A DNA stretch of 64,000 bases from Myxococcus sp. RHSTA-1-4 (GTDB lineage: Bacteria; Myxococcota; Myxococcia; Myxococcales; Myxococcaceae). A program made the position numbers and the translations under genes. Position 1 is the first letter of the stretch. Every line of letters begins with the position of its first letter. The stretch is from NCBI RefSeq assembly GCF_020037125.1, contig NZ_JAIQDG010000022.1:124001-188000 (forward strand), in the 5' to 3' direction. Below are positions 54,653 to 63,231 of the stretch, piece by piece. The notes under the pieces are model-generated. The model was not told the origin of the DNA. It made no database searches and worked only from the letters and a program-made list of their open reading frames with translations.

Positions 54653-57061
54653 ATGTCCGAGCCTGGTGGCCGCAATCCCGACTTTGGGGCCATCTTCGAG
54701 TCCGCCCCGGAGCCCTTCCTCGTCCTCGCTCCCGACCCGCCGCGCTTCACCATCATCGCGGTGAACGATGCGTACCTCCGGGTGACGATGACGCGCCGTC
54801 ACGAAATCATGGGCCGCGGGCTGTTCGAGGTCTTCCCGGACAATCCCACCGAGCCGGGAGCCACCGGCGTGCGCAACCTCCGGGCCTCGCTCGAACGGGT
54901 GCTTCGCGACCGCGCGCCGGATGCCCTGGACACGCAGAAGTACGACATTCCCAGCGCGGAGGGCGGGTTCGAGGAGCGTTACTGGAGCCCGGTGAATGCA
55001 CCGGTGCTGGGGCCACACGGTGAGGTCACCTGCATCATCCACTGCACCGAGGACGTGACGCGGCTCGTCCGCCTCCAGCAGCGGGAGCGGGACGAGCTGC
55101 GCGCCCGGGCCGAGGTCGCCGAGGAGCGTGTCACCCGGATCCTCGAGCGCATCACCGACGCGTTCTGCTCCCTGGACACGGACTGGCGCTTCACCTACGT
55201 GAATGCGGGCGCGATGCGGCTCATCTCCTCGCAGGGAAGCAAGGGGCCCGTGCTCGGCAGGTCCATCTGGGATGTGCTCCCGGCGCTGAAGGGCACGCGC
55301 TTCGAGCACGAATACCTCCGGGCCCGGCTGGAGCAACAGGCCGTCCACTTCGAGGAGCGCTATCCACCCACCGATGCCTGGTTCGCGGTCCACGCCTACC
55401 CTTCGCCGGACGGGCTCTCCATCTTCTTCCGGGACGTGACGGAGAGACGGCGCGCCGAGAGGCGGCTGCGGACGCTCGAGTCGGTGGTGACCACCGCCAA
55501 CGATGCCATCGTCATCACCGAGCCGGGCCCGCTGGATGAGCCGGGCCCGCGAGTCGTCTATGTCAACGAGGGCTTCACCCGGATGACGGGGTACACGGCG
55601 GAGGAGATCCTCGGCCGGACACCGCGCACGATGCAGGGGCCGGACACGGACCGCACGGCGACGGCCCGGATCCGCGCCGCGCTGGAGCGCTGGGAGCCTG
55701 TCCGGGTCGAGCTCCTCAACTACAAGAAGGACGGAACCCCCTTCTGGGTGGATGTCAGCATCGTCCCCGTGATGGACGCGGAGGGCTCGCTGGCGCACTG
55801 GGCCGCCGTGCAGCGCGACATGACCGAGCGCAAGGCAGCCGAGGCGACCGCGCTCCGCCTCGCCCGTGAGGAGGCCGCGCGCACCCAGGCGGAAGCGTCC
55901 GAGCGGAAGCTCCGCGAGAGCGAGCGCCGCTACCGGGCCCTCTTCGACAACAGCATGGATGGCATCCTCCTGACGGCACCGGATGGGCGCATCGTCAAGG
56001 CGAACCGCGCCTGCACGGAGATGCTGGGCTACACCGAGGAGGAGCTGCGGGGATTGGCGCGGGAGGACCTGACCGACCCTTCCGACCCGCGGCTCCAGGC
56101 GGCCATCGAGGAGCGCTGCCGGAGCGGGCGGTTCCGTGGTGAGCTCACGATGAAGCGCAAGGACGGCACTCGCTTCCCGGTGGAGGTCTCGTCGGCGCTC
56201 TTCCGCGACGAGCAGGGGGCGGAGTGGGCGAGCATGTTCATCCGCGACATCTCCCACCGCAAGGCGGTGGAGACGGAGCGGGAGCGGCTGCTGGGTGAGC
56301 TCGATGCGGACATCACGAAGCTGAAGGAGGCCGAGGAGGCGCTGATCCGCGCCGTGCGCCTACGGGACGACATCCTGGGCATCGTCGCCCACGACCTCCG
56401 GAACCCGCTGAACGCAATCCTCCTGCACATCCAGTTCCTTCTCCGGATGGGCGGGCCGCTCGAGCCCCGGCGGCAGCAGGCCGTCGAGGCCGTCGAACGC
56501 AACGCGAAGCGGATGAGCCGGCTCATCCAGGACCTGCTGGACATCGCGCGGCTGGAGGCGGGGGCGTTCTCCATCCAGCGGGAGCGTGTCGCCACGAAGC
56601 AGCTCGTCTCCGAGGTCTGCGAGAGCCAGCAGGCCATCGCCTCGGCGGAAGCCGTGGACCTTCAGCTCGACATCCGGGGAGAGCCGCCGGAGCCGTGGGG
56701 CGACAGGGAGCGGCTCGTCCAGGTGCTGGAGAACCTCATCGGCAACGCGGTCAAGTTCAGCCGGCCGGGAGGACACATCCGGGTCGGTGCCGCGGCCAGG
56801 GCCGGCGAGGTCCTCTTCTGGGTGGCCGACGACGGCCCTGGCATTCCGGCCGAGCACCTTCCCCGCCTCTTCGACCGGTTCTGGCAGGCCAGCCGGACGG
56901 ACAAGCGTGGAGCGGGGCTCGGGCTCGCCATCGTCAAGGGCATCGTCGAGTCACATGGGGGGCGTGTCTGGGTCGAGAGCCAGGTCGGGGTCGGCTCGAC
57001 GTTCTTCTTCACGATACCGGCCGCGCGCCCGGCCGAGGCCGGGGTGGGCGACACGTGGTAG
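54653..57061 (+). CDS. Four-PAS sensor histidine kinase with a LOV-like PAS lacking Cys
   Basis: 802 aa, soluble. PAS domains at about residues 12-140, 155-270, 280-400 and 425-545 are followed by HisKA with AHDLRNP (His580) and HATPase (NLIGNAVKFSRPGG, DDGPGI, GAGLGLAIVKGIVESHGG). The third PAS looks like a LOV domain (RMTGYTAEEILGRTPRTMQG), but where photoactive LOV domains have NCRFLQ it has TPRTMQ: the adduct-forming Cys is Pro, so blue-light photochemistry is not expected. A coiled coil (about 400-425) links PAS 3 to PAS 4. No adjacent response regulator. It converges with the ATPase fusion, 9 bp apart. Confidence 0.93.
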   Translation: MSEPGGRNPDFGAIFESAPEPFLVLAPDPPRFTIIAVNDAYLRVTMTRRHEIMGRGLFEVFPDNPTEPGATGVRNLRASLERVLRDRAPDALDTQKYDIPSAEGGFEERYWSPVNAPVLGPHGEVTCIIHCTEDVTRLVRLQQRERDELRARAEVAEERVTRILERITDAFCSLDTDWRFTYVNAGAMRLISSQGSKGPVLGRSIWDVLPALKGTRFEHEYLRARLEQQAVHFEERYPPTDAWFAVHAYPSPDGLSIFFRDVTERRRAERRLRTLESVVTTANDAIVITEPGPLDEPGPRVVYVNEGFTRMTGYTAEEILGRTPRTMQGPDTDRTATARIRAALERWEPVRVELLNYKKDGTPFWVDVSIVPVMDAEGSLAHWAAVQRDMTERKAAEATALRLAREEAARTQAEASERKLRESERRYRALFDNSMDGILLTAPDGRIVKANRACTEMLGYTEEELRGLAREDLTDPSDPRLQAAIEERCRSGRFRGELTMKRKDGTRFPVEVSSALFRDEQGAEWASMFIRDISHRKAVETERERLLGELDADITKLKEAEEALIRAVRLRDDILGIVAHDLRNPLNAILLHIQFLLRMGGPLEPRRQQAVEAVERNAKRMSRLIQDLLDIARLEAGAFSIQRERVATKQLVSEVCESQQAIASAEAVDLQLDIRGEPPEPWGDRERLVQVLENLIGNAVKFSRPGGHIRVGAAARAGEVLFWVADDGPGIPAEHLPRLFDRFWQASRTDKRGAGLGLAIVKGIVESHGGRVWVESQVGVGSTFFFTIPAARPAEAGVGDTW

Positions 57062-57070
57062 GCCGCCTCC

Positions 57071-60000
57071 TCACGCCTGTTCCCGGAAGAAGCGCTTCTT
57101 CGCCTGCTCCGCGGCCACGACGTAGAGGCCGGTGATGGCGAGGACCACCAGGAGCAGCGTGCCGGGAGGATGGACGAAGCCGAGCGCGCCCGAGAGCGGG
57201 AGGAAGGGCACGAGGAACGTGAGCACGGCGACGGCGACGGTGGAGACGAGCAGGAAGGTGCCAGGGCGGCTGCGATGGAGGGGCCGGCGCGTGCGCACCA
57301 CCAGCGCGATGACCAGCTCCGTCAGCAGCGACTCGATGAACCAGCCCGTGCGGAACAGCTCGGGGCCGGCCTGGAAGAGCTTCAGGAGCGCGCCGAAGGT
57401 GAGGAAGTCGAAGACGGAGCTGAGCAGGCCGAAGGCCACCATGAACTTCCCGATGAAGCGCATGTTCCAGCGCCGGGGCCTGTCCATCAGCTCGGGGTCG
57501 ACGCTGTCGCCGGCCAGCCCCACGGCGGGGATGTCGGAGAGGAAGTTGTTGAGGAGGATCTGCCCCGCGAGGAGCGGGAGGAAGGGCAGGAACAGCGAGG
57601 CGACCGCCATGCTGACCATGTTGCCGAGGTTGGCGCTCATCGTGGTGAGGATGTACTTGAGCGTGTTGGCGAACGTCCTGCGCCCCGCGTCGATGCCGCG
57701 CCGGACGACGTCCAGGTGGCGATGGAGGAGGACGAAGTCCGCGGCCTCCCGGGCCACGTCCGCGGCCTGGTCGACGGAGATGCTCGCATCGGCCGCGTGC
57801 ATGGCCGGGGCGTCGTTCACCCCGTCCCCCAGGAAGCCCACCACGTGCCCCTTCTTCTTCAGGGCGAGGATGATGCGCTCCTTCTGGGTGGGGTCCACCT
57901 CGACGAAGAGCTCCGCCAGCTCGGCCTGGTGCCACAGCGCCTCGTCCGTCAGTTGGTGGAGCTGCGCGCCCGTGAGCACCCGTGAGGTGCCCAGGCCCAC
58001 CTGGCGGGCCACGTGCTCCGCCACCTGCCGGCTGTCGCCGGTGATGAGCTTGATGTCCACCCCCATCCGGGACAGCTCGAGGATGGCCTCGCGCACGCCC
58101 TCCTTGGGCCGGTCCGTGAAGGCCAGGAACCCCATGAAGGTGAGCTCACGCTCCTCCTCGCGCGCGTAGCGCTCCCGGGGCTCGATGGAGCGGGTGGCGA
58201 GGGCCAGGACGCGGATGCCCTCCCGGCTCCACGCCTCGAAGCGGCGCTGGAGCCCTTCCCGGAGCGGCGCATCCAGGGGAGCCCCACCGGCGACCCGGGT
58301 ACAGGACTCCAGCACCTGCGCGAAGGCCCCCTTGGTGATGAGCCGGACGTCCTCGCCCTGGCGGGCGATGACCGACAGGCGCTTGCGGACGAAGTCGTAG
58401 GGAATCTCACCGAGCTTCTCGGCGGACTCCGGCGCGGGCCGCCGTGCCCGGAGGATGGCCTCGTCCAGCGGATTCGACAGGCCGGACTGGAGCGCGGCGT
58501 TGAGGGCCGCCAGCGCGAGCACGTCCTCGGACCGCCGGCCCTCGGCGTCATGGGCGCCTTCGAGGTTGACGACGCCCTCCGTCAGCGTCCCTGTCTTGTC
58601 GGTGCACAACACGTCCATGCTGCCCAGGTTCTCGATGGCGCTGAGCCTGCGCACGAGGACGCCCCGCGCGGCCATGGTCTGCGAGCCGACGGCGAGATTC
58701 ACGTTGAGGATGGCCGGCAGCAGCTCCGGGCTGAGCCCCACCGCGAGGGCCAGGGAGAAGAGGAGCGTCTCCACGGGAGGCCGCTCCAGCAGGACGTTGG
58801 CGGCGACGACGACCAGCACCATCACCACCATCGTGGTGAGGAGGACGTAGCCGAATCGCCGGATGCCCCGGTCGAACTCCGTCTCGGGTGCGCGCAGGGA
58901 CAGCCGCCCGGCGATGGCGCCGAAGGCCGTGTCGCGCCCGGTCGTGGCAACGAGACACCTGCCGGTGCCGCTGCGCACGTGGGTGCCGCGGAAGACACAG
59001 TTGCCGCGCTGGGCCAGCGCCGCCTCGGGCGTGGCGCTCCCCGGCCGCTTCTCCACGGGGAAGCTCTCGCCCGTCAGCACCGCCTGGCTGACGAACAGGT
59101 CCGTCGCCTCCAGCACCCGCGCGTCCGCGGGCACCACGCTCCCGGCCGACAGCAGCACGACATCACCCGGGACGATGTCCGGCAGCGGCATGGAGCATTC
59201 CCGCCCGCCCCGGAGGACCCTCACCATGGTGGTGATGCGCTCCCGCAGCTTCGCGACAGCGGCCTGGGCCTTGTACTCGCGTGAATAGCCGAGCACCACG
59301 CTGCCAAGGACGATGGCCACGACGATGACCGCATCGGTCCAGTCCCCGGTGAACGCGGAGATGACCGCCGCGACGAGCAGGAGGAGGACCAGGGGGCTCT
59401 TCATCTGCTGCCAGATGACACCGAGGCGGGACAGCCGCCGGGACTCCTCCAGCTCGTTCGAGCCGTACCGCTCCAGCCGCTGTGCGGCTTCTTCCTCCGA
59501 GAGCCCGTCAGGCGTCGTGTGCAGGGCGTCGAGAAGGGCCTGGGGAGGAAGGGCCCAGTACGCTTCGAGGACCGGAGTCCGGGCCGCCGCCCGTTGCTCC
59601 CGGAGCTCGTTCCGGGAGAGCAGCAGGCCCGGCACGAGGGGGAGATAGAAGCTGAAGCCCCGGAACAGGATGGTCGACGAGAGCGCCGCTTCCAGGGAGA
59701 CGCCCATGAGATTCAGCAGGCCGATGGAGGCGGCCTCGAATGTCCCGAGCCCTCCGGGGATGACGCCCAGCGTCCGGGCCAGGGTGGACAGCATGAAGGC
59801 GGTGAAGACTCCCGTGGGCGGCGCGTCCACGCCCACCGAGCGCAGGAGGGCCCAGAGCGTCCCCGCGTCGAGCAGGTGGATGATGAAGTTGAAGCCCGTC
59901 GCCTCGGTCAGCACGCGCGGGTGGTGCGCGAGCCCGGGCGGGGCCTCGGAGAGGGCCTTGAGGAGCGTCCTCGCGCCGGGAACCCGGGTGAAGGCTCGCG

Positions 60001-60568
60001 GCGGATGGCCGGGCCCGTCTCCCCGGGACAGGCGCAGGAGGAAGGCGATGAGCGCGGCGCTGAGCACGATGAGCACCGCCGTGGCGAGCCACACCAGCAC
60101 CCGCGCATCCCCGAGCCAGCTCGCCAAGCCGAGGGCGAGCAGGAGCGCGAGGATCTGCGCGGTGTAGTTGGTCATGGTCTCCACGACGACGCAGGCCATC
60201 GTCGGGCCCCTGCCGACGCCGCGCCGTTCCAGGCCGTGGACGATGAGCGCCGCGCCACTGATGCCGGCGGTAGGGAGTGCCTGGTCGATGAAGAGCTTCG
60301 CGACGCTCAGCGAGTAGAGGGCGCCCAGGGGGACGTGGACGCGGGCCCTCGTCAGCACGGAGTGCCACACCGCGGACTGGGACAGGTAGGTGGCCGCCTG
60401 GAGCAGCGCGGCGAGCAACAGCCAGGCGGGTTCCGAGCGCTTCAGCAGGAGCGCGAACTCACGTTGTTCCGACCAGCGCGCCGCGACCAGGATGACCGCC
60501 GCCAGCAGGGCCAGTCCGAAGCCCCACCTCCGCCAGTTCAGCCGAGCCGGCACGCCGGGCAAGCCCAC
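57071..60568 (-). CDS. Fusion of LPG-synthase-type membrane domain with MgtA-type P-type ATPase
   Basis: 1165 aa from a GTG at 60568 with AGGAGGT 9 bp upstream. Residues about 10-320 form a multi-helix lysylphosphatidylglycerol-synthase/UPF0104-type membrane domain (LFIDQALPTAGISGAALIVHGL, ARTLGVIPGGLGTFEAASIGLL) without the catalytic aminoacyl-transfer domain. Residues about 335-1165 form a complete P3B ATPase of the magnesium (MgtA/MgtB) type: LTGESFPVEK, helix 4 LSPELLPAILN, TDKTGTLTE (Asp657), LGDGVNDAPAMHAADASISV, and MSANLGNMVSMAV with NNFLSDIPAVGLAGD, typical of MgtA. The frame is continuous, so this is a true gene fusion. UPF0104 domains are thought to move lipids or polyprenols; here one may tune the pump. 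Confidence 0.9.
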   Translation of the reverse strand: MGLPGVPARLNWRRWGFGLALLAAVILVAARWSEQREFALLLKRSEPAWLLLAALLQAATYLSQSAVWHSVLTRARVHVPLGALYSLSVAKLFIDQALPTAGISGAALIVHGLERRGVGRGPTMACVVVETMTNYTAQILALLLALGLASWLGDARVLVWLATAVLIVLSAALIAFLLRLSRGDGPGHPPRAFTRVPGARTLLKALSEAPPGLAHHPRVLTEATGFNFIIHLLDAGTLWALLRSVGVDAPPTGVFTAFMLSTLARTLGVIPGGLGTFEAASIGLLNLMGVSLEAALSSTILFRGFSFYLPLVPGLLLSRNELREQRAAARTPVLEAYWALPPQALLDALHTTPDGLSEEEAAQRLERYGSNELEESRRLSRLGVIWQQMKSPLVLLLLVAAVISAFTGDWTDAVIVVAIVLGSVVLGYSREYKAQAAVAKLRERITTMVRVLRGGRECSMPLPDIVPGDVVLLSAGSVVPADARVLEATDLFVSQAVLTGESFPVEKRPGSATPEAALAQRGNCVFRGTHVRSGTGRCLVATTGRDTAFGAIAGRLSLRAPETEFDRGIRRFGYVLLTTMVVMVLVVVAANVLLERPPVETLLFSLALAVGLSPELLPAILNVNLAVGSQTMAARGVLVRRLSAIENLGSMDVLCTDKTGTLTEGVVNLEGAHDAEGRRSEDVLALAALNAALQSGLSNPLDEAILRARRPAPESAEKLGEIPYDFVRKRLSVIARQGEDVRLITKGAFAQVLESCTRVAGGAPLDAPLREGLQRRFEAWSREGIRVLALATRSIEPRERYAREEERELTFMGFLAFTDRPKEGVREAILELSRMGVDIKLITGDSRQVAEHVARQVGLGTSRVLTGAQLHQLTDEALWHQAELAELFVEVDPTQKERIILALKKKGHVVGFLGDGVNDAPAMHAADASISVDQAADVAREAADFVLLHRHLDVVRRGIDAGRRTFANTLKYILTTMSANLGNMVSMAVASLFLPFLPLLAGQILLNNFLSDIPAVGLAGDSVDPELMDRPRRWNMRFIGKFMVAFGLLSSVFDFLTFGALLKLFQAGPELFRTGWFIESLLTELVIALVVRTRRPLHRSRPGTFLLVSTVAVAVLTFLVPFLPLSGALGFVHPPGTLLLVVLAITGLYVVAAEQAKKRFFREQA

Positions 60569-60620
60569 CGCTTTCGCACCTCCTTCCGGAGCGCTGCCCG
60601 GCAGGTGCCGGGCGCGGTCG

Positions 60621-61742
60621 TCAACGGCCAGCGGCACGGCTCCAGCGCCGCGAGCGCATGGCCTCGCGCACGCGCCGCTCGGCGATTGCCACCGCGGCCT
60701 GCCGGGGGAGGGTGCCGGTGCGCCGCGACTCCTCCACCACCACACGGGTGTTGTGGCGGATCTTCTCGTCGATGGCCTCGAAGGCCGCGCGGCGGGAGCC
60801 GCCGTGGTACTCGGTGACGGCGCAGATGACGCCGCCGGCGTTGGCGATGAAGTCCGGCAGGAGCAGCACGCCGCGCTGGTGCAGGGCCTTCTCCGCCTCG
60901 GGCGTGCAGGGGATGTTGGCGCCCGGGGCCACCAGCTTCGCCTTCAGCCGTCCCACGTTGTCCGCGCGGAGCACGTCCGGCCGGGCCGCCGGAATCCAGA
61001 CGTCGCACTCCACGTCCACCACCGCGTCCCGGTCCAGCTTCCGCCCGCGAGGGTACTCCGACACGCTCCGGCCCTCCTCCTTGAGCGCGAGCAGTGTGGC
61101 CACGTCCAGTCCCTCCGGGTCCACCACCGTGCCGCCCAGGTCGCAGGCCCCCACCAGCACCGCGCCCTTCTCCGCCAGCACCCGCGCCGCGTGTCTACCC
61201 ACCGCGCCGAACCCTTGCACCACCACCCGGGCGCCCTTCAGCTCCAGGCCGATGAAGGTGCGCGCCACGTCGATGGCCGAGGCCAGCCCGAAGCCCGTGG
61301 CGCCCAGCGTGTCGAGGGGGATTCCGCCAAGCACCTCGGGCAGCCCCACCACGCGCCCGATTTCGTCGTGAATCCAGCCCATGCACTGCTCGTCCGTGCC
61401 CATGTCCGGACCGGGGATGTAGTCGGTCAGCCCTCGGATGGCGGTGGCGAAGGCGCGGAGGAGCTGCTCCTTCTGAGCGGGAGGCATCCCCGGGTCCGCG
61501 GCGATGACCGCCTTGCCGCCCCCATGCGGCAGCCCGGCGGCGGAGTTCTTGAAGGTCATCGCGCGAGCCAGCCGGAAGCACTCCTCGGTGCTGACGTCCG
61601 GCGCCATCCGCACTCCGCCCACCGCCGGGCCGCACGCCACGTTGTCCACCACCACCGTGGCCTTCAGCCCCACCGAGGGTTGGTGCAGGTGGAGAATCTG
61701 GTACGGCCCGAGCTCATCGGCGAAGCGGGTGATTTCCATCAT
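60621..61742 (-). CDS. Glu/Leu/Phe/Val-type amino-acid dehydrogenase
   Basis: 373 aa. Substrate domain with GPAVGGVRMAPD and the catalytic-lysine region AAGLPHGGGKAVIAADPG, then GPDMGTDEQCMGWI and an NAD(P)-binding domain VVVQGFGAVGRHAARVL; the C-terminal LLPDFIANAGGVICAVTEYHGG is standard. ATG 61742 overlaps the stop of the acyl-carrier-protein gene (ATGA). In this operon it could turn branched-chain amino acids into the 2-oxo acids used by the E1/E2 enzymes; glutamate dehydrogenase is the alternative, as substrate residues cannot be judged by eye. Confidence 0.9.
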   Translation of the reverse strand: MMEITRFADELGPYQILHLHQPSVGLKATVVVDNVACGPAVGGVRMAPDVSTEECFRLARAMTFKNSAAGLPHGGGKAVIAADPGMPPAQKEQLLRAFATAIRGLTDYIPGPDMGTDEQCMGWIHDEIGRVVGLPEVLGGIPLDTLGATGFGLASAIDVARTFIGLELKGARVVVQGFGAVGRHAARVLAEKGAVLVGACDLGGTVVDPEGLDVATLLALKEEGRSVSEYPRGRKLDRDAVVDVECDVWIPAARPDVLRADNVGRLKAKLVAPGANIPCTPEAEKALHQRGVLLLPDFIANAGGVICAVTEYHGGSRRAAFEAIDEKIRHNTRVVVEESRRTGTLPRQAAVAIAERRVREAMRSRRWSRAAGR

Positions 61743-62029
61743 CGGCCTGACTCCTGCGTCGGAAGGGAGGACTGTGTCCCCGGCGCGGCGAGCCGCCGCG
61801 CGAGGTAGTCCACGAAGCCGTCGAGCGTGGCGAGCCGCCCGTAGTCCTCCTCGGGGATGGAGACGCCGAGGACGCGGTCCACCTCGACGATGCACTGGAG
61901 GAAGTCGAATGAGTCGATGTCGAGCTGCTCGCGCAGCGGCTCATCCGGACGGAGGGTGGAGGGGGCCAGCTCGGGGGCCACGGTGGACAGCGCGTCCAGC
62001 ACGGTCTTCTTCAGCGCGTCGCGGTTCAT
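61739..62029 (-). CDS. Acyl carrier protein
   Basis: 96 aa. The carrier motif is LDIDSFDFLQCIVEVD with Ser40 as the phosphopantetheine site (DSF instead of the common DSL). It starts [14 protein letters not shown] and ends with about 15 extra polar residues. ATG 62029 overlaps the E2 stop (ATGA) and its own stop overlaps the dehydrogenase start, so it is translationally locked between them. This is not a fatty-acid-synthase cluster, so it is a dedicated ACP for this operon. Confidence 0.92.
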   Translation of the reverse strand: MNRDALKKTVLDALSTVAPELAPSTLRPDEPLREQLDIDSFDFLQCIVEVDRVLGVSIPEEDYGRLATLDGFVDYLARRLAAPGTQSSLPTQESGR

Positions 62030-63231
62030 AGCTTCTCCGGCTCCAGCAAGAGGCGCTCCACGTGCGAGAGGAAGGCGGCGCCCCGGTGGCCATCGCTCGC
62101 GCGGTGGTCCGCCGCGAGGCTGACGGTGACGAGGGGGCGCGGCACGCACCGGCCCTCCACCACCCACGGGGCCTCGCGCACCGAGCCGAAGCCCACGATT
62201 GCCACCTGCGGCGGGAAGATGACGCCCAGCACGCGGTCCGCGCCCGGGTCGCCCAGGCTGGTGACGGTGAGCGTCGAGTCCGCCAGCTCCGAGCTGCGCA
62301 GCGTGCCGCGCCGCGCGCGCTGGATGAGGTCGCCCAGCTCGCGCATCAGCGTGCCCAGGGGCTTGTCCGGCACGTCGTGCAGCGCCGGCACCACGATGCC
62401 ACCCTGGCGTAGCGATACCACCATTCCCACGTGCACCGCCTTCGCGGGCCGGAAGGCGCCGTCCACCCAGGTGCCGTTGAGCTCGGGGAACTCCCGCGCC
62501 GAGAGCCCCACCGCCTTGAGGTAGAGCACCGCGGGCAGCAGCCGCTCCGTGACCGGACGGGCCGCGTTCTGCTCGCGCAGCCAGTCCATGGCCCGGCCCA
62601 CGTCCACGCGCGTGTCCAGGTAGTAGTGGGGAATCTCCCGCTTCGAGCGGGACATGGCCGCGGCGATGGCCTGCCGCATCGCCTGCTGGCGGGCCTCGGG
62701 CGTGGGGGCGGGCGGGGGCGTGGGAGCTTCGGGTGCTCGTGGAGCCCGTGCCTGGGCGGCGCGCTCCACGTCCGCCAAGGTGAGCGCGCCCCCGGGGCCC
62801 GTACCGGTGAGGACCGACAGGTCTACACCGAGCCGGGTTGCCGCGGCCCTCGCGGCGGGCGAGGCACGGGGCCGGTGCGCTCCTGGCGGGGGGGCTTCCA
62901 CGCGCCTCGCGGGTGCGCCGGCCGTCAGAGGAGCGGCGGTGGGAGGCTGGACGGTCGCGGCCGTGGGGGCTGCCACGGAGGGCGCCGGAGCCTGGCCCAC
63001 GCCCCGCACGCGCGCGAGCACCGCGCCCACCGGCACCTTCCGTCCGGGCTCCACGAGCAGCGCCTCGACGGTGCCGTCCTCGAAGATCTCCACCTCGATG
63101 GTGCCCTTCTGCGTCTCCACCACCGCGACGATGTCGCCCCGCTTCACCACGTCGCCGGGCTTCACCTTCCACTCCACCAGCGTCCCGTCCTCCATGTCCG
63201 CCCCCAGCGAGGGCATGCGGAACTCACCCAC
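62026..63231 (-). CDS. Dihydrolipoyl acyltransferase, 2-oxo acid dehydrogenase E2
   Basis: 401 aa from a GTG at 63231 (GGGAGG upstream), overlapping the E1-beta stop by 8 bp; the Met five codons later is possible. One N-terminal lipoyl domain with [15 protein letters not shown] (lipoyl Lys about 44; the usual motif is ETDKA, so this is the ETQKG variant), a Pro/Ala linker, an E3/E1-binding domain ([18 protein letters not shown], then [15 protein letters not shown]), and a catalytic domain ending [14 protein letters not shown] with the active His and Asp. It transfers acyl groups from lipoate to CoA. Confidence 0.93.
   Translation of the reverse strand: MGEFRMPSLGADMEDGTLVEWKVKPGDVVKRGDIVAVVETQKGTIEVEIFEDGTVEALLVEPGRKVPVGAVLARVRGVGQAPAPSVAAPTAATVQPPTAAPLTAGAPARRVEAPPPGAHRPRASPAARAAATRLGVDLSVLTGTGPGGALTLADVERAAQARAPRAPEAPTPPPAPTPEARQQAMRQAIAAAMSRSKREIPHYYLDTRVDVGRAMDWLREQNAARPVTERLLPAVLYLKAVGLSAREFPELNGTWVDGAFRPAKAVHVGMVVSLRQGGIVVPALHDVPDKPLGTLMRELGDLIQRARRGTLRSSELADSTLTVTSLGDPGADRVLGVIFPPQVAIVGFGSVREAPWVVEGRCVPRPLVTVSLAADHRASDGHRGAAFLSHVERLLLEPEKL

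Noticed and set aside
55490-55860. Calling the four-PAS kinase a blue-light LOV photoreceptor
   Set aside because: The essential adduct Cys is replaced by Pro.
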